A stretch of DNA of 64,000 bases from Gammaproteobacteria bacterium (GCA_020051155.1 JAGVJK010000018.1:1-64000), one strand, 5' to 3'. Numbered from the stretch's first letter, positions 35,271 through 44,995 are shown. Numbers and translations are program-made. Notes: generated by a model not told the origin, from the letters alone.

Positions 35271-36365
35271 CTACTTAATTCTTATATACTGGCCACCCAC
35301 AGCCGTAACATACCCCTGCATTTCAAGCTTAAGCAACATAGAGGATACTTCTTGCGGCGTCAAGCCTAAATGTGTAGTGATAAAATCTACGCTGGTAGGG
35401 GCGAAATCGATACATTGTAGCATAATAGAGCATTTATTATCCAGCTTAATTGCTTCTTTCTTAAGCAAATCGGCGGGCTGTGGCACGAAACCCGTTAATT
35501 CTTCTAGGATATCTGCGGCATTCTCGACTAATTTAGCCCCTTCTTTAATTAAACGGTGACACCCCCGAGCTAGGGTGTTGTGAATCGAGCCAGGAATCGC
35601 AAAAACCTCTCGATTTTGTTCCAAGGCATGCCGTGCTGTAATTAAAGAGCCGCTGTTAAGGGCCGCCTCTACGACTAAAACCCCTCGGCATAGGCCACTA
35701 ATAATGCGGTTGCGCTGTGGGAAATAAGCCGGTTTAGGCAATGTTCCCAAGGAAAACTCTGAAATCAGTAACCCTTGAGCCGTGATGGCTTCTGCCAAAG
35801 CTCGGTGAGAGGACGGATATATATGATCAAGACCCGCTCCTAATACAGCAATGGTTTCCCCATTAGCATCCAATGCCGCCCGATGGGCGATTCCATCAAC
35901 CCCTAGGGCTAAACCGCTGGTAATCACCCATCCTGCCTTCGCTAAATGCTGTGCAAATTGGTAAGCATTACCTTCACCATGGGGGGTTGGGCGACGACTT
36001 CCTACAATTCCTAATTGGTGTAGTGTCTGTAACAACGCTGAATTACCCCTAGCCCACAACACTAAAGGCGGATCAGAAATTTCCTTTAAGGCTTGGGGAT
36101 AATGTGGATGATCCCAAGTAATCAATTGTTGATTCGGTTGCGCAGCCCATTGCAATTGTTGCTCGACCTGAGGCCAATCGGGTTGGCACAGCGCCGCTGC
36201 CGCCTTACTTGACAAACCAATCTCTTTTAACTCTGCGAGAGATAAGGTAAATAGCTCGCGCAAATCACCAAAAAATTGCCGCAACACATGACGTCGCTTT
36301 AGGGTCAAATCTGGAATGAAATTTAAGGCGAGCCAATAAGGGAGCTGGTGTTGGTAAACGTCCAT
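35271..36365 (-). CDS. dprA: DNA processing protein DprA
   Basis: Binds incoming single-stranded DNA and loads RecA during natural transformation. 364 residues: N-terminal helix-hairpin region, the Rossmann-like DprA domain (LGIVGSRRPTPHGEGNAYQFA, TSGLALGVDGIAHRAALD, AVLGAGLDHIYPSSHR, FPQRNRIISGL) and a C-terminal winged-helix (VDFITTHLGLTPQEVSSMLLKLEMQGYV). Full-length, so competence remains conceivable although no pilus genes are in the window. Confidence 0.96.
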   Translation of the reverse strand: MDVYQHQLPYWLALNFIPDLTLKRRHVLRQFFGDLRELFTLSLAELKEIGLSSKAAAALCQPDWPQVEQQLQWAAQPNQQLITWDHPHYPQALKEISDPPLVLWARGNSALLQTLHQLGIVGSRRPTPHGEGNAYQFAQHLAKAGWVITSGLALGVDGIAHRAALDANGETIAVLGAGLDHIYPSSHRALAEAITAQGLLISEFSLGTLPKPAYFPQRNRIISGLCRGVLVVEAALNSGSLITARHALEQNREVFAIPGSIHNTLARGCHRLIKEGAKLVENAADILEELTGFVPQPADLLKKEAIKLDNKCSIMLQCIDFAPTSVDFITTHLGLTPQEVSSMLLKLEMQGYVTAVGGQYIRIK

Positions 36366-36396
36366 GATGTATGATTCCGAAGGTTTTCGATCAGGT

Positions 36397-36466
36397 ATAC
36401 CGCTCGTACCTCAAGATAACCGTTAGAGCGAAGTGCTAGATTCGCATCTTGAGGTACGAGCGATAT
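36397..36466. repeat. Inverted repeat between dprA and def
   Basis: Arms of 21 bases (36397-36417 and 36446-36466) match at 20 positions when folded, with a 28-base loop. The arm reads ATACCGCTCGTACCTCAAGAT. Related single copies lie at 14111-14142 and 25149-25160. It sits between divergent genes, about 30 bases upstream of dprA and 100 upstream of def. Confidence 0.8.
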
Positions 36467-36515
36467 AGTCGTTATTGACTTTTTTAGAAACAATGCTGGT
36501 TTTTATGCAGGCAGT

Positions 36516-36521
36516 TATAAT
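36516..36521 (+). promoter_or_regulatory. Minus-10 box upstream of def
   Basis: TATAAT 47 bases before the def ATG. No clear minus-35 stands 16-18 bases upstream (TGCTGG is the best at 16). Likely start of the def-fmt-rsmB transcript. Confidence 0.5.
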
Positions 36522-36567
36522 ACAATAGGCTATTATTATCCTATCGTCAATTACAAGGTCCCTAATC

Positions 36568-37071
36568 ATGGCGCTACTCAACATTTTAAGATTTCCCGAT
36601 GCACGGCTGCGACAGATCGCTACCGCTGTTGAAACATTTGATGACTCATTAAAACAATTCGTCAATGACATGCTCGAAACCATGTATGAAGGTTGCGGTG
36701 TTGGTTTAGCAGCTACGCAGGTGAATGTGGGTAAACGCGTGCTGGTCCTCGATGTCTCCGATGAGACAAATCAACCACAGGTTTTCATCAATCCCGAGAT
36801 TATCACGCAAACTGGAAAAACAGAGCATACCGAGGGTTGTCTCTCGGTGCCTGGCGTTTATGAAAAAGTAACGCGCTCTGCCGTCATTCAAGTACGAGCA
36901 TTCAACGCAGAAGGTCAACCCTTCGAATTAGAAGCGACGGATTTATTGGGCGTTTGCATTCAACATGAAATCGATCACTTGAATGGCAAATTATTCATTG
37001 ATCATTTATCCACGCTCAAACGGCAGCGTATTCTGAAGAAACTTCAGCAACAACAACGACAGACTTTCTAG
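36568..37071 (+). CDS. def: Peptide deformylase
   Basis: Metalloprotease that removes the formyl group from nascent proteins. 167 residues with all three motifs: [16 protein letters not shown] (Cys metal ligand) and QHEIDHLNG (two His ligands and catalytic Glu). First of the def-fmt-rsmB block, divergent from dprA as in other gammaproteobacteria. Confidence 0.98.
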   Translation: MALLNILRFPDARLRQIATAVETFDDSLKQFVNDMLETMYEGCGVGLAATQVNVGKRVLVLDVSDETNQPQVFINPEIITQTGKTEHTEGCLSVPGVYEKVTRSAVIQVRAFNAEGQPFELEATDLLGVCIQHEIDHLNGKLFIDHLSTLKRQRILKKLQQQQRQTF

Positions 37072-37074
37072 CAC

Positions 37075-38043
37075 ATGCAAAACTCTTCGCAATCATTAAG
37101 GTTATTATTTGCTGGAACACCTTTAATTGCTGCCAAGGTATTGGAGCGATTAATTGAAACTCAGCACTCCATCGTAGCAGTGTATACTCAGCCTGATCGG
37201 CCTGCGGGGCGAGGACGTACCCTAACAGAAAGCCCGGTGAAACAACTTGCCTTAGCTCATCAGTTACCGGTGGAGCAACCACTGTCTTTAAAAAATATTG
37301 ACGCTCAACAACAGTTAGCATCCTATCAAGCAGACTTGCTCATCGTCGTAGCTTATGGATTGATCTTACCGCAAGCGGTGCTTGATACGCCGGCACACGG
37401 TTGCATCAATGTTCATGTTTCATTATTACCACGTTGGCGCGGTGCAGCACCGATTCAACATGCGATCTTAGCCGGCGATGAGAAAACCGGTATTACGATC
37501 ATGCAAATGGATGCAGGTCTTGATACGGGGCCCATTTTGTTACAAGCTGAATATCCGATTAGCTCCACACAAACTAGCGCCATGCTGCATGATGCCTTAG
37601 CGGATTTAGGCGCAGCAACGTTGTTGCAAGCTTTAGATCAACTCGCCAATCAGCAATTGCATCCTCAAGTACAATCTGATTCTCTAGCAACTTATGCGAC
37701 TAAAATTACTAAAGCCGATGCGCTCCTTGATTGGCAACAACCTGCTGCACAATTGGCACGAGCAGTTAGAGCTTATAATCCCGCGCCCGTTGCTCATTCT
37801 TATCTGCAAGGAACGCTTCTTAAAATTTGGTCTGCTGACGCATTGTCAGAAACAAACTCTGCATATCCACCTGGCACTCTGTGTCATGTGGATAAAACAT
37901 CCATTCACGTGCAAACGGGCCAAGGTTTGTTAGCGTTAAACATCTTACAATTACCTGGCGGCAAACCTTTAACAACCACACAATTGTTACAGGGACACCA
38001 CCACTTATTTTCCATAGGAACCTCTTTTGAAAACACCCCTTAA
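37075..38043 (+). CDS. fmt: Methionyl-tRNA formyltransferase
   Basis: Formylates initiator Met-tRNA using 10-formyl-THF. 322 residues: LLFAGTPLIAAKVLERL at the N-terminus, the active-site SLLPRWRGAAPIQHAILAGD with INVHVS, and a C-terminal oligonucleotide-binding domain with TKITKADALLDW. It starts 3 bases after def and overlaps rsmB by 17 bases. Confidence 0.97.
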   Translation: MQNSSQSLRLLFAGTPLIAAKVLERLIETQHSIVAVYTQPDRPAGRGRTLTESPVKQLALAHQLPVEQPLSLKNIDAQQQLASYQADLLIVVAYGLILPQAVLDTPAHGCINVHVSLLPRWRGAAPIQHAILAGDEKTGITIMQMDAGLDTGPILLQAEYPISSTQTSAMLHDALADLGAATLLQALDQLANQQLHPQVQSDSLATYATKITKADALLDWQQPAAQLARAVRAYNPAPVAHSYLQGTLLKIWSADALSETNSAYPPGTLCHVDKTSIHVQTGQGLLALNILQLPGGKPLTTTQLLQGHHHLFSIGTSFENTP

Positions 38044-39328
38044 TCCACGAATTGCTGCCACCAACATTTTGTTTGATATTTTTGAGAATGGTGTTTCTCT
38101 AGCGCAAGGTACTGCACCTTTTTTTCATGAAAAGCCCTTTGTATTACAACTGTGTTATGGCACATTGCGTCACTACTATGAGCTCTCTGATTTATTAAAA
38201 CAATTAATGCCGAAACCTTTGCGCAACAAAGAACGCATCATCGAATTTGTTTTGTTGATAGGGCTTTATCAATTGCGTTACTTGCGAGTCCCGCCTCATG
38301 CGGCGGTAACAGAAACCGTTGACGTGGTGAATGCTTTGAAGAAAAGCTGGGCTAAAGCTTTAGTGAATGGTGTATTGCGCGCTTATTTACGACAACAAGA
38401 AACGCTGACATTACAACAAACACCCGAGGTGATGTATAACCATCCTCTGTGGTTGATCAACATGTTTAAACAAGCTTGGCCTGAGGATTGGCAAACTTTG
38501 CTTGCCGCCAATCAACAACCGGGCCCTATGACTTTGCGTGTTAATTTGCAGCGCGTTTCTCGAGAACATTATTTAACATTGCTCGCAGAAAAAAACATCG
38601 CTGCCGTCGCACATCCTGCTATCACCAGTGCTGTGCAATTAATAGAGCCCTGTGATGTGATGCAATTACCTGGCTTCGCTACCGGATGGGTCTCCGTACA
38701 AGATCTCGCGGCACAATTATGTGGCTTTATTTTACCGATCACACCGCAGGCTCGCGTGTTGGATGCTTGCGCAGCGCCCGGTGGCAAAGCTTGTCATCTA
38801 TTGGAACAACAACCTCATCTACAATTAACTGCTATTGATATCAGTGAAGCGCGTCAACAAAGAACTCAAGAAAATTTAACGCGATTACAATTATCCGCAA
38901 CACTCTTGCACGCCGATGCCGCTGAATTGTCGCAATGGTGGGACGGTGAATTGTTTGATGCCATATTATTAGATGCACCCTGCTCAGCGACCGGCGTTAT
39001 TCGACGTCACCCAGATATTAAATTTTTAAAACGTCCTGATGACTTTAAATCATTACCTAAAACTCAATTAAATTTATTACAACAATTATGGAAAACCTTA
39101 AAAACCGGCGGACATCTATTATATGTAACGTGCTCCGTGATGCCTGAGGAAAATGATCAAGTTTTGCAATCTTTTATAGGACAGCAACCGGAGGCCGTGA
39201 TTGTTCCTCTTAACTTACCCATCGGCAAAAAAACACGTCTTGGCTGGCAGATTTTACCGGGTCAAAATGTCGTAGAAAACTCCGTAGGCACCGCTGATGG
39301 TTTTTATTATTGTTTGTTAAGGAAATAA
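38027..39328 (+). CDS. rsmB: 16S rRNA (cytosine-967-C5) methyltransferase
   Basis: 433 residues: an N-terminal NusB-like helical domain (about 1-140) joined to a SAM-dependent RNA methyltransferase. SAM site VLDACAAPGGKACHLLE; catalytic Cys motifs DAPCSATGVIRRHPDIK and YVTCSVMPEEN. This is the standard Sun/RsmB structure and position. Start overlaps the end of fmt, so translation is coupled. Confidence 0.96.
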   Translation: MKTPLNPRIAATNILFDIFENGVSLAQGTAPFFHEKPFVLQLCYGTLRHYYELSDLLKQLMPKPLRNKERIIEFVLLIGLYQLRYLRVPPHAAVTETVDVVNALKKSWAKALVNGVLRAYLRQQETLTLQQTPEVMYNHPLWLINMFKQAWPEDWQTLLAANQQPGPMTLRVNLQRVSREHYLTLLAEKNIAAVAHPAITSAVQLIEPCDVMQLPGFATGWVSVQDLAAQLCGFILPITPQARVLDACAAPGGKACHLLEQQPHLQLTAIDISEARQQRTQENLTRLQLSATLLHADAAELSQWWDGELFDAILLDAPCSATGVIRRHPDIKFLKRPDDFKSLPKTQLNLLQQLWKTLKTGGHLLYVTCSVMPEENDQVLQSFIGQQPEAVIVPLNLPIGKKTRLGWQILPGQNVVENSVGTADGFYYCLLRK

Positions 39329-39373
39329 GTAGCTGCTACAATGGCTGCTTCGTGCTTTGCAAGGATTATGACC

Positions 39374-40780
39374 ATGTCCAAATTATTGAACTCTTTTCTT
39401 CATGCTTTTTTATTGATCGCTAGTATTACTACGGCTCAAGCAGCAGAAACATCAACCACCAACACCAATGTTCACACTTATACTCTTGCAAATGGCTTGC
39501 AACTGCTTGTGAAAGAAGATCATCGTTCTCCCGTCATAATGTCTGAAGTATGGTACAAAGTCGGTAGCGGCAATGAGTCTGATGGCTACACCGGCTTATC
39601 ACACATGTTAGAGCATATGATGTTTCAAGGTACGCCAAAATATGGCAAAGGTGTTTTGCTCAATGTGATGGATGAAAATGGTGGCGATATTAATGCTATG
39701 ACCACCGCTGATTTCACCATGTACTATGAAAAACTCTCTAGCGATAAATTACCTTTAAGTTTTGATTTAGAATCTGATCGCATGCGACATTTAACTTTAA
39801 ATCAAAAAGATTTTGATAAAGAAAAACAAGTGGTGATCAATGAACGGAAAATGCGAACCGATAATGATCCACAAGCCACTACCTTTGAGCGTTTAAATGC
39901 TGCGGGATTGTTAGGCAATCCATACTCTCATCCGGTTGTGGGCTGGCTCTCTGATTTAAACAATATGAAATTAGAAGATTTACGCAATTGGTATACTACC
40001 TGGTATGCTCCCAATAATGCCATCGTGGTAGTGGTCGGTGATGTTGACCCACAAAAAGTTTATCAATTGGCCGAACAATACTTTGGTCCTCTCAAACCAC
40101 AAGTGTTACCTGCTATAAAACCTCATGCCATGATTAAGCCTCTGGGCCCGGTTAACGTACAAGTGGGCATGCCCGCTAATTTGCCTTTTCTACTGATCGG
40201 GTATAACGTACCTTCTCATACTAGCGATCCAAAAAATTGGGAGCCTTATGCTCTGGAAGTCTTGTCCGCTGTCTTGGATCAGGATAGTAGTTCTCGTCTA
40301 GAAAAAGAATTGGTTCGCAACAGTGAAATTGCCACAAGCGCTGATGACAATTATTCTTTATACGATCGCTTTCCCGATTTATTTGTTTTTGCTGGTATTC
40401 CCGCTCAAGGACATGATATCGAGCAATTAAAGGCCGCCTTTTTTAAACAAATAAAAATATTACAAGATACGCCCATTTCTGATGCAGAGTTGTCGCGTGT
40501 TAAAACTGCGTTGATTGCTCAACAAACCTACGGGCGTGATTCTATTAGCATGCAAGCTGAAAATCTTGGCAGATTAGTCGTAGTAGGTTTGCCATGGCAA
40601 GAGTTCGACAATTATTTTAATGAAATAGAAAAAATTACTCCGCAACAAGTACAAGCGGTCGCTAAAAAATATTTAGTGGAAGATCGTAGTATTACTGCTG
40701 TCTTAAATCCTCAATCCATTTCTTCTGATAAACCGTCTACACGTGAAGTATCGACATCCACGGGAGCTCGCCATGTTTAA
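39374..40780 (+). CDS. M16-family zinc metallopeptidase (active subunit)
   Basis: Secreted or periplasmic pitrilysin-type protease, about 469 residues. A signal peptide (LLNSFLHAFLLIASITTAQA) is followed by the inverted zinc motif HMLEH (LSHMLEHMMFQG) and the third ligand in the downstream KEKQVVINERKMR glutamate. A second M16 domain follows. I prefer ATG 39374 since AAGGA lies 8 bases upstream; ATG 39368 and 39341 are also in frame. It is paired with the following gene, which lacks the zinc site; such pairs act as a two-subunit peptidase. Confidence 0.92.
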   Translation: MSKLLNSFLHAFLLIASITTAQAAETSTTNTNVHTYTLANGLQLLVKEDHRSPVIMSEVWYKVGSGNESDGYTGLSHMLEHMMFQGTPKYGKGVLLNVMDENGGDINAMTTADFTMYYEKLSSDKLPLSFDLESDRMRHLTLNQKDFDKEKQVVINERKMRTDNDPQATTFERLNAAGLLGNPYSHPVVGWLSDLNNMKLEDLRNWYTTWYAPNNAIVVVVGDVDPQKVYQLAEQYFGPLKPQVLPAIKPHAMIKPLGPVNVQVGMPANLPFLLIGYNVPSHTSDPKNWEPYALEVLSAVLDQDSSSRLEKELVRNSEIATSADDNYSLYDRFPDLFVFAGIPAQGHDIEQLKAAFFKQIKILQDTPISDAELSRVKTALIAQQTYGRDSISMQAENLGRLVVVGLPWQEFDNYFNEIEKITPQQVQAVAKKYLVEDRSITAVLNPQSISSDKPSTREVSTSTGARHV

Positions 40781-42152
40781 AAAATCTCTCTGCAGTTTAC
40801 TGTTTGCAACAGGGGCTCTGCTCACCTTCGCGCCCAGCCATATCACTTTCGGTGAAACTGCTGCGTCCCCACAAAAAAAGACATCGGGTGTTACCATTCA
40901 GCATTGGAATCTCACTAATGGTGCAGCGGTTTATTATGTTTATTTGCCACAACTCCCCATCGTCGATGTCGCTGCAACCTTCGATGCTGGCTCTGCACGT
41001 GACGATGATTCCTTCGGTATTGCTCGATTTACTAATAACAGCTTTTCGCAAGGCACAGGAAACCTGAGTACCGATGCTATTGCTGAAGCACTTGCAAGCC
41101 TTGGCGCTAAAATCGACAATAGCAGTGATCGGGATATGTCGACATTGCGATTGCGCAGTTTAAGCAAACCGACGCTATTGAATCCTACGGTTGATTTATT
41201 TTCTCGCTTAATAACCGCTCCCACCTTACCGGCTAAAAGTTATAACCGCATTAAAAATCAATCGCTACTTAAGATTAAACAAAAAGAGGAAACCCCTTCG
41301 AGCATTGCCTCTGTTGCTTTTTTTAATAAAATTTATGGTGACACACCTTATGCTCATGATTCTTTAGGCACTGTTGCAAGCTTGCAACAATTAACACCTA
41401 AAAAAATTGCTGACTTTTATCATCGTTATTATGTTGGCTCTAACGCTACCCTAGTGATCACCGGCGATGTAACACTTGAGCAAGCGAAAGCTATTGCTGA
41501 TAAAACCGTTGGTAGCTTACCCGCCGGCACAAAACCTGCGGCACTGGTGATGACACTCCCTGAAAGTAAACAATCTCTGACTCAAATTCCTTTTCCATCT
41601 CCACAAACCGCCATTGCGCTGGGTGAAATAGGAATAGAACGTGCGAATCCAGATTACTTTCCTTTAAGTGTTGGCAATTACATTTTGGGCGGCGGTCCTT
41701 TAACCTCCCGTTTATTTATGGCTGTGCGCCAAGAACGTGGTTTAACCTATTCCGTTGGTAGTGATTTCATTCCAATGCAAGGCAAAGGTCCTTTCATCAT
41801 CTCGTTGCAAACAAAAAATCAAGATCGTAATGAAGCGTTACAAGTCATCAATCAAGTCCTGAGTGACTATGTAACAAAAGGTCCAACAGCACAAGAATTA
41901 ACTGCTGCAAAAAAACATCTCATTGGCAACTTCCCGGTTAACTTAGATAGTAATGCAGCGATTACGACGGTGGTGACTCGCATTGCCTTTTATCACTTAC
42001 CTTTGGATTATTTAGATACTTATCGTGATAACATTAATAACGTTACGCTTGAGCAAGTGAAACAAGCTTTTGCAACGCATGTGCAACCTCTTGCCTTAAC
42101 CACGGTCACCGTTGGCCCGAATCCTGCGCTCGATCATGATAAAAAAATCTAA
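40773..42152 (+). CDS. M16-family peptidase-like protein (non-catalytic subunit)
   Basis: 459 residues with signal peptide (SLCSLLFATGALLTFAPS). Where the active subunit has HxxEH this protein has ARFTNNSFSQGTGN, so it cannot bind zinc there. The C-terminal half keeps the GGGPLTSRLFMAVRQERGLTYSVGS segment characteristic of the second M16 domain. It starts 8 bases inside the previous gene (ATG 40773, GGGAG upstream). Expected to pair with the active subunit in the periplasm. Confidence 0.9.
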   Translation: MFKKSLCSLLFATGALLTFAPSHITFGETAASPQKKTSGVTIQHWNLTNGAAVYYVYLPQLPIVDVAATFDAGSARDDDSFGIARFTNNSFSQGTGNLSTDAIAEALASLGAKIDNSSDRDMSTLRLRSLSKPTLLNPTVDLFSRLITAPTLPAKSYNRIKNQSLLKIKQKEETPSSIASVAFFNKIYGDTPYAHDSLGTVASLQQLTPKKIADFYHRYYVGSNATLVITGDVTLEQAKAIADKTVGSLPAGTKPAALVMTLPESKQSLTQIPFPSPQTAIALGEIGIERANPDYFPLSVGNYILGGGPLTSRLFMAVRQERGLTYSVGSDFIPMQGKGPFIISLQTKNQDRNEALQVINQVLSDYVTKGPTAQELTAAKKHLIGNFPVNLDSNAAITTVVTRIAFYHLPLDYLDTYRDNINNVTLEQVKQAFATHVQPLALTTVTVGPNPALDHDKKI

Positions 42153-42699
42153 TCCCGGACAAGTACGCATCATTAGCGGACAATGGCGCGGCCGAAAAAT
42201 TTCGGTGCCCACCATTGAGGGCTTACGCCCCACTACTGAAGCTGTGCGCGAGACGCTCTTTAACTGGCTCGCACCAATCATCGTCGGTGCGCGTTGTTTA
42301 GATTTATTTGCAGGTAGCGGTGCTTTAGGCTTTGAAGCATTATCACGCGGTGCGCAACATGTCATGTTTACGGATACATCCCCTGCGGTGATCCAACACT
42401 TGCAAAACACGACACAGCTCTTAAATGCCTCTGCCGATATTTTGCAGGTCGATGCAAGCCAGCCATTTGCTTATCAAGGTGACCCCTTCGACATTGTATT
42501 TCTTGATCCGCCTTTTCATCAAGATTTGTTAGAACACACCTGTGCTTGGCTTGATGAAAGTCCTTTGCTGGCAAACAACACTTATATATACATTGAAACT
42601 GAACGAGCCTTAACAAGTTTGCCAACACCCAGTCATTGGCATGTGGTTCGTGAAAAAAATTTAGGGCAAGTGAGTTATTATTTACTTTGGAGAGAATGA
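42136..42699 (+). CDS. rsmD: 16S rRNA (guanine-966-N2) methyltransferase
   Basis: 187 residues. Typical RsmD opening ([32 protein letters not shown]), SAM motif [19 protein letters not shown] and catalytic DPPF in [11 protein letters not shown] 42136 is chosen, giving the family N-terminus; it overlaps the end of the M16 gene by 17 bases. Confidence 0.95.
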   Translation: MIKKSNPGQVRIISGQWRGRKISVPTIEGLRPTTEAVRETLFNWLAPIIVGARCLDLFAGSGALGFEALSRGAQHVMFTDTSPAVIQHLQNTTQLLNASADILQVDASQPFAYQGDPFDIVFLDPPFHQDLLEHTCAWLDESPLLANNTYIYIETERALTSLPTPSHWHVVREKNLGQVSYYLLWRE

Positions 42700-42700
42700 C

Positions 42701-43360
42701 ATGACACAAGATCAATTAAAACAAGCTGCTGCCGAAGCGGCTATTGCTCACATTGACGATGATATGATCGTTGGCGTCGGCACTGGCAGCACCGTGAATT
42801 TTTTTATCGATGCCTTGGCTCGCATTAAACATAAAATCGAAGGCGCGGTAGCCAGCTCCGAAGCCTCCGCTGCTCGATTAAAACAACACGGCATCCCCGT
42901 TTATGATTTAAATACCGTGGCGAATGTGCACATCTATATTGATGGCGCTGATGAAATCAACCATCACTTGCAAATGATCAAAGGTGGCGGCGGCGCTTTA
43001 ACACGAGAAAAAATTCTAGCTGCCGCTTCTAAAAAAGTAATTTGTATTGCCGATGCTTCAAAATATGTTTCCTTATTAGGAAACTTTCCCTTGCCCATCG
43101 AGGTCATTCCCATGGCTCGTAGTTATGTGGCACGGGAGCTCATTAAATTAGGTGGTGAACCTGACTATCGTACTGGATTCGTCACTGACAATGGCAACAT
43201 CATTTTAGATGTCCATCAATTTAAAATTTACGAACCATTAAAAATAGAAACTTTATTAAATAATATCACGGGGGTCGTGACCAACGGCTTGTTTGCACTA
43301 CGACCTGCAGATTTATTATTACTAGCCACCCCCGAAGGAGTGCAACGTTATGGGAAATAA
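42701..43360 (+). CDS. rpiA: Ribose-5-phosphate isomerase A
   Basis: Interconverts ribose-5-P and ribulose-5-P in the pentose phosphate pathway. 219 residues with [15 protein letters not shown], the IDGADEIN active-site motif, [12 protein letters not shown] and [13 protein letters not shown]. Starts one base after rsmD, overlaps the next small gene by 11 bases. Confidence 0.97.
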   Translation: MTQDQLKQAAAEAAIAHIDDDMIVGVGTGSTVNFFIDALARIKHKIEGAVASSEASAARLKQHGIPVYDLNTVANVHIYIDGADEINHHLQMIKGGGGALTREKILAAASKKVICIADASKYVSLLGNFPLPIEVIPMARSYVARELIKLGGEPDYRTGFVTDNGNIILDVHQFKIYEPLKIETLLNNITGVVTNGLFALRPADLLLLATPEGVQRYGK

Positions 43361-43859
43361 AAAACCGATCACACCAGAACAACGTAAAGCGGCACAGAAA
43401 AGATTAGCGATCTTAGCTGGTATCGCTGTGACACTGCTAGTGATTAATTTTGTTTATCAAATCTGGCATCGTTATGCCGCACCCGCTCCCGCATCAACGC
43501 CACTTACCCAAGTGAAGTGCCAGTTAGATCAACATCCTTGCTCTGTGATTTTACCGAATAATCGCGCGATTGAATTGTCTATCGAACCAAAACCGTTGTC
43601 GGTAGGAAAACCTGCAACCTTTTCTGTAAAGCTTGCACGATTAGCCGCAGAAAAAGTTTCCTTTTATTTGTTACCACTCGGCGTAAAAGATCCACAACGA
43701 CAAGTTTTAGAAGCTACGGAAAAGAATGGCATCTATCAAGCACAAACAACACTACCGGAAAACAAGCTACCGAATCAGCAATGGATGATCATGGTGGTGG
43801 TGAAGACTGCTAACGAAACTGTTGGTGTGCCGTTTAAGTTCGGGGCGCCTTTGAAGTAA
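43350..43859 (+). CDS. Small single-span membrane protein
   Basis: 169 residues: a short basic cytosolic N-terminus, one membrane helix at about 19-38 ([22 protein letters not shown]), then a periplasmic beta-rich domain with two cysteines ([14 protein letters not shown]) and a pattern like an immunoglobulin or copper-handling fold ([23 protein letters not shown], then [11 protein letters not shown]). I do not recognise a named family. Followed by a terminator at 43879-43905. Confidence 0.75.
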   Translation: MGNKKPITPEQRKAAQKRLAILAGIAVTLLVINFVYQIWHRYAAPAPASTPLTQVKCQLDQHPCSVILPNNRAIELSIEPKPLSVGKPATFSVKLARLAAEKVSFYLLPLGVKDPQRQVLEATEKNGIYQAQTTLPENKLPNQQWMIMVVVKTANETVGVPFKFGAPLK

Positions 43860-43878
43860 AGTAATTAAAAAGTCCAAG

Positions 43879-43905
43879 CCCTCTACATTTAGAGGGGTTA
43901 TTTTC
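43879..43905 (+). terminator. Terminator of the rsmD-rpiA transcript
   Basis: A 7-base stem CCCTCTA/TAGAGGG with a 4-base loop, then GTTATTTT. Located 20 bases after the stop of the small membrane protein gene. Confidence 0.75.
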
Positions 43906-43923
43906 GCGCTCAGTCCGATTTAC

Positions 43924-43951
43924 TTGATATTTTTGTATTATCATATACAAT
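43924..43951 (+). promoter_or_regulatory. Promoter of the AbiE-like operon
   Basis: TTGATA (43924-43929), 16-base spacer, TACAAT (43946-43951), 33 bases ahead of the ATG at 43984. Good match to a sigma-70 site. Confidence 0.65.
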
Positions 43952-43977
43952 AAATATATATTTTGACAATATATGAT
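43940..43977. promoter_or_regulatory. Putative AbiEi operator
   Basis: ATCATATA (43940-43947) and TATATGAT (43970-43977) are exact inverted repeats separated by 22 bases and cover the minus-10 and leader of the AbiE-like operon. AbiEi antitoxins are known to repress their own promoter through inverted repeats; the match to that behaviour is by position only. Confidence 0.45.
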
Positions 43978-43983
43978 CAAGTT

Positions 43984-44799
43984 ATGAAGATTAAAACGTT
44001 TTTTGAAACACATCCAATTTTCCGGTATGAAGAATTTGCCGCTTTTATGGCATCCTCCTGTGGAACATTACGGCCAGAAAGTTGGCGGCAATTGCTAAGT
44101 TATCATCAAAAAGCGGGAAATTTGATACATATTCGAAAATACATCTATGCTGTTAAGCCCATGTCTAACCAAGAGACATGGCTTGATCCGTATCTTCTAG
44201 CTAGTAAAATGACAACCAATGCTATCCTTGCCTACCACACAGCTCTCGAACTACACGGCATTGCTTATACGCTTTTTAATGAGTTCACCTTCCTCGCGGC
44301 CAAGCAAACTCTCCCTTTTAACTATGAAATGCAACGATTTCGTGCCATCAGCCAACCAAAAGCTTTAGTCATGATTAATAATACTGATTATGGTGTCGAT
44401 GTAATAAAACGTGGTGGCATGGACATTCGATTAACTTGCCTTGAGCGCACCATCGTTGATACTCTTGATAGGCCTGACTTAGGTGGTGGCTGGGAAGAGA
44501 TCTGGCGCTCCCTTGGTAATGTAACTACTTTCGATGTCGAAAAACTCATTCGGTATACTTTACTTTTAAAAAATTCAACCACTACTGCTAAAGTAGGTTT
44601 TTTCCTGGAGCAACGACCCGCTCATCTTGAAATAGATGCGCAGCAGATAGAAAAACTCTTGCCCCATATTTCTAAACAGCCACATTATATGTCACGAGAT
44701 CAGAGTGGCGAGGGAAAATATATTAAAAAATGGCAATTAATAGTTCCTATATCAATCATCAACCAAACCTGGGAGGAGCCGGATGCTGACAATATCTAA
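43984..44799 (+). CDS. AbiEi-type antitoxin / transcriptional regulator
   Basis: 271 residues. Winged-helix N-terminus (FFETHPIFRYEEFAAFM, then SWRQLLSYHQKAGNLIHIRKYIYAV) followed by the AbiEi C-terminal domain (AYHTALELHGIAYTLFNE, RLTCLERTIVDTLDRPDLGGGWEEIWRSL, AKVGFFLEQRPAHL). In type IV AbiE systems this protein represses the operon and opposes the nucleotidyltransferase toxin AbiEii. Start ATG 43984 chosen; TTG 43963 also in frame. The partner gene that follows is only a stub. Confidence 0.85.
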   Translation: MKIKTFFETHPIFRYEEFAAFMASSCGTLRPESWRQLLSYHQKAGNLIHIRKYIYAVKPMSNQETWLDPYLLASKMTTNAILAYHTALELHGIAYTLFNEFTFLAAKQTLPFNYEMQRFRAISQPKALVMINNTDYGVDVIKRGGMDIRLTCLERTIVDTLDRPDLGGGWEEIWRSLGNVTTFDVEKLIRYTLLLKNSTTTAKVGFFLEQRPAHLEIDAQQIEKLLPHISKQPHYMSRDQSGEGKYIKKWQLIVPISIINQTWEEPDADNI

Positions 44800-44995
44800 T
44801 CAAGAATTAAAACAAGAAGCTAAAGCTAGAGGTTACCGTCCCGAGATAGTAGAAAAAGTTTATCATTTATTAAATTTATTAGAAGAATTCATGGCTGTTC
44901 CATATTTAGCTGACCGACTTGCTCTAAAAGGTGGTACTGCCATTAATTTGTTTTGTACAGATCAATTGCCGCGTGCGCAACAATCCTTGTCATAA
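44783..44995 (+). pseudogene. Truncated AbiEii nucleotidyltransferase toxin
   Basis: 70 residues, against roughly 250-300 for AbiEii-type proteins. What is present is the family start (helical N-terminus then LADRLALKGGTAINLF, the nucleotide-binding KGGTAxNL motif) but the frame ends a few residues later, before the DxD metal-binding strand. No continuation in another frame was found before the next gene (opposite strand, ends at 45007). It starts 17 bases inside the antitoxin gene, as intact systems do. The toxin should be inactive. Confidence 0.82.

Noticed and set aside
36475-36480. TTGACT as minus-35 of the def promoter
   Set aside because: It lies 35 bases from the TATAAT at 36516, far outside a usable spacing.
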